Shown here one piece after another: positions 42,501-55,014 of a stretch of 64,000 bases of DNA. The DNA lies in the NCBI GenBank assembly GCA_034401795.1, contig CM067373.1, forward strand, positions 37,483,443 to 37,547,442, given 5' to 3'. Source of the stretch: Chaetoderma sp. LZ-2023a. Lineage: Eukaryota; Mollusca; Caudofoveata; Chaetodermatida; Chaetodermatidae. Within the stretch, counting starts at the first letter, position 1, and each line of letters opens with the position of its first letter. The notes under the pieces are model-generated. The model saw nothing but the letters and a program-made list of their open reading frames with translations. It searched no databases and was not told where the DNA came from. Position numbers and translations under genes: made by a program.

Positions 42501-45500
42501 TTTTTTTACAAATCAATCCAAATTCTGAATAAATACTCTAGAGCCTACCGACCATAGAATCCATCTCATCAAATTTGGTTGAAATATGTCAGGAAGCTAA
42601 GGAGTAGTAGTAGCATTTTGAGCATTTCGGGTAGATTTTTAATCAAATCTAAGATTTTCACGCAAAAAATTCATGAATCAAAATTCTGAATAGAAGTACT
42701 AGATCCTATCACAATAGAATCATTTCTGTCTATTTGGTTGAAATCTGTCAAAATGGTAAGAAGTAGAGATTTAACAATTTCCGGTAAATTTGTAATAAAA
42801 TCTAGGATTTTCATCCAAAACATTTACGCAACAGAATTCTGAATGGATGTTCTAGAGCCTATGACCATAGGACCATTTCAGCCAAATTTGATTGAAATCA
42901 GTCAAACGGGTTGGAAAAAAATAATTTGACAATTTCTGTTAAATTTTGAATAAAATCTAGGATTTTCACTCAAAATATTTACGCAACAAAATTCTGAATG
43001 AAAGTTCTAGAGCCTATGACCATAGGATTCTTTCAGCCCAATTTCATTGAAATCGGTCAAAATGGTAAGGAGAAGCAATTTGACAATTTCCGGTAAATTT
43101 TTAATATAATCTAAGTTTTTCACCCAAAATATTTAGGAATCAAAATTCTGAATGCAAGTTCTATAACCTATGATCATAGGATCCTTTCAGCTAAATTTGA
43201 TTGAAATCGGTCAAACGGGTAAGGAGAAGAAGCAATTTGACCATTTCCGGTAAATCTTTAATAAAATCTAGGATTTTCACTCAAAATATTTACACAACAA
43301 AATTCTGAATGGAAATTCTAGAGCCTATGACCATAGGATTCTTTCAGCCCAATTTGGTTGAAATCGGTCACAATTGTAAGGAGAAGAAGCAATTTGACAA
43401 TTTCTAGTAAATTTTTAATAAAATCTAAGTTTTTCAGCCTAAAATATTTACGAATCAAAATTCTGAATGGAAGTTCTATAACCTATGACCATAGGATCCT
43501 TTCAGCCAAATTTGGTTGAAATCGGTCAAAACTTTAAGGAGAAGAAGCAATTTGACAATTTCCGGTAAATTTTTAATAAAATCTGTTTTTCAGCCAAAAT
43601 ATTTACGAACCAAAATTCTGAATGGAAGTTCTATAACCTATGCCCATAGGATTCTTTCAGCCAAATTTGATTGAAATTGGTCAAAAGGGTAAGGAGAAGA
43701 AGCAATTTAACAATTTCCGGTAAATTTTTAATAAAATCTAAGATTTTGACCCAAAAGATTTATGAATCAAAATTCCAAATGGAGGTTCCGGATCCGAGCA
43801 CAATAGCATCCTTTGACCAAAATTTATTTAAGATTTGGCTATTGGTTAAGCTAAAGTTGACGGATGGACAATGGACGGTCGCCACGGCATAAGTTCACTT
43901 GGCCTTTCAGGCCAGGTGAGCTAATAACCAGAGCTAGCAGAAGATACATGTAGCAAATAGCGTACCAGGCCCCTACCTGTATATTAATTGTACATCCCAG
44001 GATATGATGGACCACTGGATAGTCTCATTTTGATGTGGACTAGTCCTAAGTATCGTATAGAACAGATCTGTGAAGTTGTAATCAAATCAGATAATCCCTT
44101 GTTGATGTAAATGTGTATTTTTTAATGAGAAAATTGAATCATTCTTGAACAAATTAGTCTTCTCTTGGATTGTAAATTAAGATTTATTAAGCAAAAATAT
44201 CAAAGTGAGAGATGTAATAATGACATAAGCCATCATTTACAGAGCCAGCCATTCCATTGGTAAATTTTCAGTGCAGGACTATGTTTTGTCTGGCTTGACC
44301 ATTAAAAGATCAAATAGCGAAAGCTGTTTACTCACTGGCCAGTGATGTGAGATGAGGCGATATTTGCACCTCCTTTAACAGGACAGCGAATGGTAGCTGA
44401 ATGGTCAGATCTACCCATGCTTCATCAGGATAGAAATGATAGGACCAGGCGGCAGAGCGAGCGCGACGATGCGGCGGAGACGACTGGATCAATACATCAG
44501 CGGGACTCGCAGACGGACTGCTAGACGTTATTGTACCTAGAAATAGCATATTGTAATATATCAACATATTATTTTAGAATGATTGTATTAAATTTGAGAA
44601 TGAAATAACTTTCAACTGATGTTCAATAAATCAACCATATGAACCCAAAATTTCTAAGTGTTATCCAAAGATACTGTAGTGTATCTCTGGATAACACTTA
44701 GAGATTTTGGGTTCATATGGTTGATTTATTGAACATCAGTTGAAAGTTATTTCATTCTTTCCTCCTAGTCAACTCCAAGACAATTATTGCCATACATTGA
44801 AGCCAAGATTCTCCAGCATCCCATTGGCTTTCTGTAGATGCAATCAAAGTATACAATATTATGTTGAACATTTTCATATATAGGTACATAAAAGACATGA
44901 GAAGTTTGAATGCTGAACATGAGACAAGAGTAACAGTTTTAGCACACTTATGAAATCCTGGTATCTCAATGGTAAGTCAAACACACAGGAAAGCTGGGGA
45001 ATCTTTTGACAATATTTTCTCTGGAAGTCATTGCGTCCGTAGGCAACAATCCCAAGGCAGCAACGGCTTAACCCTTTAACACTCATATCAGCCAAAGGTG
45101 GCTTCTGCAGTGGTCTTGAGAAATGTCCATTTGCAGAGCAAGAGAAGACTATTTTTGAAAATTTACCACTGGAATGACTGGCTCGATAACCGAGCCAGTC
45201 ATTCAAGTGGTAAATTTAAAAAATAGTCTTCTCTTGGGCTGCAAATGGACATATTCTATGAGAAAATTGAATTAAAAAACCCCAAATTCAAGTGTTAAAG
45301 GCAAATTAATGAAACCAATAGTTACACAAATATTTCTTATCCAGTAAAGATATTACTGCATCAGGTCTGTAGCGATGAATCAAAAAAGCATCCGCTTTTG
45401 TTTCTACGAGAATTGTTAATACTTACCAGATGTACTATTATGATAATGTCTATTATCTAGTCTAGCTCAAAATAAACAATTAAAAACTCTGTACTCTCCG

Positions 45501-48500
45501 TGATACTGCCCATACTGTGTGCGGGAATTACCATAGCCCCAGGTACCGAGTCAATTCCCAATCACACTCAGATTCGTCTTATATTTTTCTTGACAAACAG
45601 CAAAAGTAGCTCTGCCTCACCTCAGTGGGGCGGCTGAAGCAGGCCATAGTACATCTGGTAAGTACAGTATTAACAATTCTCGTAGAAACAAAAGCGGATG
45701 CTTTTTTGATTCTACTTCGAATAATACTTACCAGATGTACTATTATGATAAATTCTGGATTTTGACAGCCAAGAAACTCTGGTGGGAGGAGGTGAGGCTC
45801 GAAACAGCTCTCATCTACCATCCGACACAGAAGGTTGTGAAGAAACTAGAACCCCAGCATACGTTTGGGTTCCGCCATCTGACTCATAGTGCAAAACTTC
45901 CATGGTCTAGACCGCGCCCCCCGCCCCCTTTGTCCGCACAAATTCCAGAGGGCTGTCAAAAGGGGAGGCAACACACACCAGACCCATGTCAGCCCCAAGT
46001 CTCAGCTAGGGCAGTCCACAACTTCTAATTTAAAAAAAACCTATCAGTATATCGACTAGATTTTCAAATTGGAATGAGTCTAACGTCTGTTGCAATGAAT
46101 AAGATACTCTTGAACCAGACTATTTACTTAATCAGTCCGGTATTTCGACTGTAAGTAAACTAATATTAGTCACTTAATTAAAGTAAACACTCACCATTTT
46201 CTGAGTGCTTGGTCTTTCTTGATCATCACAGGAGCTCTGCCCAATCCACGGTCGTTCACAGCTCATGTGCATCACCATTGCTTAGTGCATGTGGAAGAAC
46301 CCTACGATGTATGCATAAAGTGGTCGGACGTGGCTTTAGTTAAGATTCGACAAATTGGTGACGGCTACCGGATTAAGTGCACTGGAGATATCGCGAAGGT
46401 AGAAATCAGTGAATGACGACTTTGGCATGCCATTGTGCTACAGACATCACCTCCTCTATAGAGACTCTTATAAAGGACCGATGCTGCTAGTGCTTTGACT
46501 TGATGGGCATTCGCACTAGAGCTGGGTGGCATTGACATTTACATGACGGTATCGGTACCATGAAAAAATACCACGGTATACCGTCATCTGAGGTTGAGGT
46601 ATGCCACGAAATTAGAACAAATTTTTTTCATTTCCTTTTCATTTCCATCTCCAAACAATGGTAAATATAGGTAAAATAAATAAATCGGCTTTCTGATTTA
46701 GAGAATAAAAACATTATGGCTATTGCGACTGATTAGTTTCACGACTATTAGGTCACTATTTTTAGTGACATAATATCATTAACAGGAATATCGTTAAAAG
46801 GGTGTGGTCAACTCGCTAACTATAACCCGCTGTTTGAGACATTGGAGCGCGCTATTTTCAATCTGGATTGTTCTTGCTATTATTGCATGCGACCAGCAAA
46901 CGGTAAATTTTATTTTAGCAGTCGAGCGCGTTGATAAACAGAGTCCAGACAAAATCCGCGAGTATTTAAACGAGGCCAGTGTTGTACTCTTTTATTTCTG
47001 TTGGAGTCGTATATTCGGTTACTCGCGAAAACAGGCCTATACACATGCATAACACGACATTGAATATAGCCGATTCCAAAGCTTCAAGATAATTACCGAG
47101 TACCCGATGTGCAGACTCGTTACTCATCATGCTTCACGTGAACAATGCGTGTAAAAAGCTATTTCCGCGAACTTCCGACGTGTAGCCAGTTGAAAAATGA
47201 ATTACAAAAAATCAAACGCTATAATTTTTAGGTGTCGTTACTTAAACTGGATTTAATCCGTAAAGAAATTTCTTAAAACAAGCCAGAAAAATAAAAAATA
47301 ACGACTTCAAAGCTGCTCGTTGTTAATAAATTAGCACGTGATCAAAATGGCGCGAACAAATACTACGTTTTAGTAAATTTTCATTGATAAATTCAGCAAT
47401 GTATTTTCCCACAGTCTAGTTCATAAACAACCAATCAGATACGTCTTTGCGGGATTGCTGTTGTGTTTGAATAGCACACAGTTTGAATGTTATTTTGTTA
47501 TTCTAGCGTGTTTGTTCGGTGACAAAATGCTTGGAGTAATAAATTACAAATAATAGAAACGGGAATAGGGAATATATTATAGTGTAATTACTACCGGCGG
47601 ACGGCCAGAGAATGAGTTTAGATATTTTTGGCACTATTAGCACCTATTTACCCTTGGTCAAGTCCGATTTTATGGATCTATTTCTCAAATATTGCTCAAA
47701 CATTATGTACGGTATTCACGGGATTTGGAAATGTCAATGGTCACTGTATCGGTTCACGGTATACCGCGGTCCTCACGGTACTACCGTCAGACCGCCCAGC
47801 TCTAATTCGCACGATCAATCTGCTTTCCTGTTGCTATTTTATGCAACATCTGAATAGCATCGACTATCCAACGAGAAATGGTATCTTACGAGGCGAAAAG
47901 ATGAGGAGCTTTGAGACATAACCACAGAGATTTCGGGTCATCTCTCCACTCCTCAGTACATTTCTTATACATTTTCAGACATCTGACAGGACACCAAGCA
48001 GAAGAGTTTGGGTCATACCTAATTAAACTTGGCAAATTGATCGGCTGTCCTGGATATTTAAGTGACTGATTCTTTGCCAGGAAACACAGATGTGGTAATA
48101 GTCTTAAACCATCACCTGTAACGACAAAACGGTCTTGTTCGGCAGAAAGCTCATGGATTTCGCTTCTCCTTCTCGCCGATGCTGCTGCAACCAAGAAAAC
48201 CGACTTAATAGTTAACAGTTTAATATCTCTAGATCTAATTGGTTCAAAGGGAGCATGCCCTAAAACCTGTAGAACAAGAGATAAATTCCATGCTGGGATA
48301 GGAATTGGCTGTCTAGGTCGGAGATTGCTCATTCCTTTAATAACTTCATTTGAAGTGTCATTCTCCACTCCTAGTGGCCAGACTGGGAACAACTGAGACT
48401 TATATGCTGCTAGGGTTGAAGGTACAAGTTTGTCAACCTTGTATAAATGACAGATAAAATCTGCTACGTGTTGAACAGATGCAGAAAAGGGATTAATATC

Positions 48501-51500
48501 TCTTCCCTTACACCACTCTGCAAATTTGTTGATTCTATAATTGTATGTCTTGGTGGTTGACCCTCTTCTGGCTGAAGCGACAAATTTCGCTGCTGGCTCA
48601 GAAAAGCCACCCTCCATTGCTCGCTGTTTGACAGCAGATCCGTAAACCATGATCGGCCTGGCCAATGAGGGCTGATCAGTAGTACTTGGCATATGCCCTC
48701 TCTTATCTTTGCCAGAACTTTTGGGATGAGAATTGTTGGAGGATACGCATATGCGTACATTCCCTTCCAACTTATCGGCAGTGCGTCTACTGCTAGAGCT
48801 AGCGGGTCCGAGATCAGTGACACGTATGTGACCACCTTTGCGTTTCCTTTCATCGCAAATAGATTTCACATTCGGCGTACCCCAATGTTTGAATAGAACC
48901 TCCGCTACCAATTGGTTGAGCTGCCACTCCGTCGGACGACAAACCGTCCTTCGACTGAGAGCATCTGCTAAGATGTTCAGTCTACCTGGAATGTGTGCTG
49001 CCCAAAGAATAACATTCCTCTCTTGGCACCACAGCAGAAGGTTCGAAATCATCATACACAACTCCGGTGATCTCGTCCCGCCTTGGCAGTTCAAATAAGA
49101 TACCACTGGAGTTGTCTGTCCTTACTAGGACAATCTTGTCTCGGATTAAGTTCTCAAATTTTCGAAGTGCTAATGCCACTGCTAATAATTCGAGAACATT
49201 TATGTGTTTCTGCGCATTGGTCCGATCCCATTCCCTGACACTGAGTGTTCAATACTGCTCCCCAACCCGTCGTCGACGCATCTGTGAAGATGGACATCTG
49301 CGGTTGACGAGGTTGTAGAGGAACACCTCGCAGGAGATTCTGCTCTGATAACCACCACTGAAGATGGAATATCAATGGTTCTTTTACTGGAATCCTCAGA
49401 GATACCGGATCCGTTCTCTGAGACCAGAATGACATTAAGTACATCTGAATCGGCCTGTGTCTGAGCGCCACATAAAGAAATTGACGAGCCATCAGATAGG
49501 CTCCTAGAGAAACTGACTCCAGTCCTGCAATCAAACTCTCTGTTCTCCGCCGGAAAAGCTACACTGTCCCTGAGATTGATACACAAACTCCTGGGATGGA
49601 GTCAATTCTGATTTCTCTAGATTCACAATCCATCCTAGATAGTCCGTGGGCTAGAGGGCCCACCTGGATACACACCCCACGAATTGACGAAACTATATTT
49701 TTCTCACAGCTTTCGATGTCCTCTTTAAGATTATGTGTATTAACATGTGATAAACTGGGACTCAATATGGTCTTGGAATGCAAAGTGAAGGTATTTCTGA
49801 AAAGGAATTGACATTGGAATATGAAAATATGCATCCTTCAGATCTATCGATATTGGCCACATGCCTTTTCTCAGCCCTGTCATCACCGCTGCTACAGTCC
49901 CCATCTGAAACTTTGGAGAAAGAATAAATTTGTTCAACGGTTTGAGGTTGAGAATCGGTCTCCAATCTCCGGTGCGTTTCAGAACGAGGAAAATTATCGA
50001 ATAGATGCGCAGGGAGGACTGATTGCGGACTAAATGAATCGCATTCCTCTGCTGAAGACCTAGGATTTCTGAGCAAATGGCAACTAGATGATCGGATTCA
50101 CTGGAGTCGATGTTAACGGAACTAACGATTGACGGATGAGCCAGTCCGGTTCGTAGCCGTTTCTTAGCTAATGACAGACTAACCAATCTTGCACGACTTG
50201 TTCCCACTGGTTTGAGAACAGCTGAAGTCTGCCTCCGACGGTAGGAATCTGCATACATCTTATGGTCGATATTGCGCGATAAGACGTTAATTCGCTTGGG
50301 TGAAGATTCTCAACTCCCTGCATTCGTAGCGCCACCGGAATGGGTCTTACAGAAATCCGTCAGGGCTGCCACTCACCCCCCCCCCCCCCCCCCCCCCCAC
50401 CGGCCACCTCGCGGCTTCTTGGAATATGATGGCCCAGGACAGCCGCCATGGCTATCCTTACGGGCCGCCACCCTTCCTATCATCTTCATACGGCCTCATA
50501 TTAGAGGACTTGTATGAAGACGAATGGCCAGAACTGGATGCCCTAAAGGGCAATCTTTGGCGCTGCCTCTGCTGCTCCTGTCGGTGCTGCTTGTAGGACT
50601 GATGTGGCTGAGTCCTTTTCGTCGACTTCCACGACTTGCCGACAACCTCCTGCTCTACTACCATAGACGCAACCTTGGAGAGGGATTGCCATGCCGAGCC
50701 GCCAAACATGCCCGGCATCCAGCCAAGAACCATCATCCATTCAGCCTCCGTGCAAAAAGATGATTCGTCCATCAATGGACTACCATTCTCATCTTCCTTC
50801 TCACTCTTGGATGAAAAGGTCACCGATGATCCATGCTGAGAGCCACGGACCAAACATCCCATTCGAAGCGGGTCCGTGGCTTGACTACTTGTGGCTCCAG
50901 TATCTAGCGAATCGCCAGACATGGAATCACAGCAATCCATCTGGGACTACGGACGCTACTACAGCAGAAGGGACTCCGAGAGCCATCATAACTGCATCCG
51001 CGATGCCGACTGAAGCCGTATAACACCACTCTGACGGCACAACAGAACGTTGACATCTCCACCCGGTTGACAGACCTGTACAAAACCCGTGGGTGACCTA
51101 CGGGAAGTACCGGAATCTGTCACCTGTGAACGCTCCAGCATGCCAGAGTCTTCCATCATGAGGATATCTTCTTCCTCTGCCGTCGGCTCTTGAGCCAAAG
51201 CAAGAGGAAGGACAGGTGCATGTCCCTCTGCAGACCTAGCCGGACCACCGATAGATAATCCTGCACCAGCCTGCATTGACGGGACAGTGGACTGAAAGGA
51301 CTCAAACATCGCCTTCAATTGGGCCACCCAAACACCCAAGGCCGAGTCCATCCGCTCATTCAGGTGCTCTTTCAGACCTTTGACCGATACCTGATCCACT
51401 TTGCCCGCCTTGTCCCTCGCGATTCTCTCAAAACGCGCACGCCGATCGCGATCAAATTCCACCACCAACTCTGACAACCACTTCGCGCATACATCGCAAG

Positions 51501-54500
51501 GGCTTCCAACTGTTTGCACTTCGCGCAGGCAACACAGTGATGGCCCGAGAACTTCCGCTTCATGAAACGGTTACAGCGCAAGCATAGCGTATCAGGAGGG
51601 GCCTTGCCTTGCCCCTTCACCTTCTGTGAACACAGAATAAGAATTAAAACGCTGCACATGATAATATGATGATGCGCAACAGGCGCAGGAAATATTTGAA
51701 AATTTTTTAAAGTGAAAATTTAATAAACACGACTTGGTAATTAACTAACGTTAAAATAGCCAATAAAATAAAAATGATCGCTACAAAATAACCGAATACC
51801 CGGATAAGATTAAAATGTTAACGGATAACGGAGGGACTCCAACAATGGCTACCATTTTAAAACAATGTGCCAATTTAAGGAAATTTCAAACAGTCTTTCC
51901 GGCACGAATGTATTAATTCTAGATTGATACAACCTGCCCCTGTGATGATTTTCTTTTCCCTTCCATAAAGCCAGCGATCAAATCGTGCACAGGTTACTAA
52001 AACCGCAAAAATTCAAGCTTAATTTAGACTAAGAAAAACGTGACGGTATAGTCGAGCAAAATAGACGAATCTAACTGTGATTGGGAATTGACTTGGTACC
52101 TGGGGCTATGTAATTCCAGTATGGGCAGGAGCATGGAGAGTGCGGATTTTTAGCTGTTTATTTTGAGCTAGACTAGATAATAGACATTATCATAATAGTA
52201 CATCTGGTAAGTATTATTCGAAAGGGTGAGCGATGCTTCCAATGGATGAATCCGATCCGTCACTCACGTATGACATCATAATCAATTACGTCATCAATTG
52301 TCATAACCATAATTGACAGAGAATACTAGTTACGTTATGAAGTGGGAAGTCGTATGTCTTTGATGGATTTACTATTTAATAAACTTTCTGTTCAATATTT
52401 TGAAACTAATTTGACTGCGCCCTGCTAGTTTCAAAATATTCAACAGCTTACCTGTATAGCACCATGATATTGGGATTCTGAGAATTCAGGGTTTGATCAA
52501 TTCCAAGCATGGGCAGAGTTAACTAGAAATTGGCGGGGCATAGCTAGAAATGGATCCCTCTATTGCATTATATATAACATTGATATCAAAGTAGCTAATT
52601 ACCAAGAGGTGCAAAATTCTGTAAACCATCAGCGCTATCAACATCTATAGATCTCTTCTGACCATTACTACCATAGCTGTTGTTGCCCAGGTGTTGCATA
52701 ACCGTGGAGATGAGACTCGGTGTGGTGCTGACTATTTGTTGATTACAGCGTACAAGATTATGGCATACAGTTTCAATTCCACCTGCAAAATAAAACTACT
52801 TTTAAAATATTTGTTTCTATTAAAGTCAAAGACAATAACCTGTAATTAAATTTTGCAAATACAGATCAGAATGATATGACTGTATTGTATTGATACAGGT
52901 ACAGTAACAAAGCTAAACACAAAACTTACTCAAAAGTGGATACTGCTTTCGCCATATGACACACCCTGTATCCAATTCACCTTTCCAGAGTATCCATCCA
53001 TCATCTGACTTCGTATGACATCATAATCAGCTCAGAGCATGTATGATGACATCACAATCATTACATCACAAAGGGTTCCATATAGACAGTCATCAAATCT
53101 CAAATAGTCTGACAGGTTGTATGAATTGTATGTCTTTGTAATTCCTTGCTATTTAATAAACATGCTGTTGAATATTTTGAAACTAAATTGACTGGGCGTT
53201 GTTGCTGCCTTAGGCAGCAACGGCACCCAGTCAAATTAGTTTCAAAATATTCAACAGCTTACCTGTATAGTTTTGATAGTCAGGGTGTTCAGAAATCAAT
53301 CGATCCCAAAACGAGCGAGGTGCGGGTGGAGCTTAGCTAGAGATGGGCGGGGCATAGCTAAAAATGAAAAGGTCCATTGTCGCTTCTGTTCTCCGAAAAG
53401 GAGAGCTAAAAAGTAGCAAATCTTAGTGATGTTTTTAGTTGCGACTCACAACTAGTCTAAATCGGTCTGTGGGTTGGTCTATCTGCCCGGCAAATTATTG
53501 GCACTGACATGGTCGATCACATCGGAAATATAGCGTATTCACACTTGTTTTAAATATTGAAATATTGTGTTACTAGGGCTTCACGGTATCAGAAGAATAT
53601 TGGTATCGATATAAATTTTCACACTGGAATACCTTTAATACCGGTATTATTCCGATGGGAAAAATGGAGTGAGGCTTGAGCAGTATGATTCCATATTCAA
53701 CATATATCAGCGCTGATTAAATAGTCGCCGCAAATTTCCACAATAAAACCAAGAAATTACATGAATCCTGATGTTAAACGTTACATTTTAACTGTCTTCA
53801 GTTAAATCATATCACAAAATGGCTGAAACTCCCCCAAATCGTCCCTACAAATGATTTGAATTTGCCACGAAATTACAACTATTTCCGCATGGAGATCGCG
53901 AGATATCGGTAATCAGTGACCATCTCGTCCAGTATAAACTCACCCAGTGAAACTGCAAACAGCTAAAGCTGCTGATATTTGACTGACAAATATCAATGTT
54001 ATGAGTCAAACATGTTGGATACGAATGTAAATTTACGTTTTACTAATTTTCCTGGCTATCTGCATTTTAGAACAAGAGGCCGCCTGTATCGCTCACCTGC
54101 ATCATAGTAGAACCCTACAGAGTTGAGCAGAATTATAACACGAAAACAGAAGCCATGTTTCTTTATGTATCAACTACTTTTGAACAAAACTTAACGGTCC
54201 ATAGTCCCTTATCATACCTCCCAATTTTCGGCACAATCAGTTCACCGATTCTGGATACGAAGTTGTTTTCACGAAAACTAGGTCATCCAAGATGGCCACC
54301 AAACCAATGGACCAATCAGGGTCTCTTGAACAAATTGGTTCTCCTCCTGCATTAGATGATGTTTCATGAGTTTTGAATCAACCCCCAAGCTGTTTCAGAG
54401 ATTTTTAAAGACATTTCTAAAAATTGGCTGGTTTAGCCAGTGGCCATCTTGGATTTTGGCCAATCAGCTTCGTTTGAACAAACTTAGACCTCTATGCCCT

Positions 54501-54982
54501 AAGGCTGCATTCTGCCAAATATAATTGAAATTGGCCCAGTGGTTCTTGAGAAGTCGTTTAAAGAATTCCCAATTGCTTTACTATGGGCCCATTGCTTTAC
54601 TATGGTAGCCTATGGCAGGAGTGCAAACCAAGATGGCAGTCAAACCGTTTATCCAACAGTCTCGAAAGTGGCATATTTGAACTCGCCACCCTGATAAGCA
54701 TATATACACCAATTTTCGCTATCAAAATACATCAAATACAAAAAAGTTGATGGCGGCCATCTTTTTTAATGAACAAACTTCCCTTGAACAAACCTGAAAG
54801 GCACTTGGGATATTTACAAAATTTCAGCTCTATCCCTCCAGCGGTTTTGGAGAAGATTTTTTAAAGTGTTTCTAAAAATCAGCCATTTTGGCCAGCGGCC
54901 ATCTTGGATTTTGACCAATCCGCTTCGTTTGAACAAACTTGGATCTCTATGCCCGATGAATGCTTCCTCCAAAATATAATTG

Positions 54983-55014
<32 letters not shown>

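Noticed and set aside
44598-44757. A CRISPR, tRNA or rRNA reading of the hairpins
   Set aside because: This is animal intron sequence. No array of spacers, tRNA boxes or rRNA cores was seen anywhere in the window.
46804-47052. 82-codon plus-strand frame inside the hAT-type insertion
   Set aside because: Too short, with no transposase motif. The element is non-autonomous.
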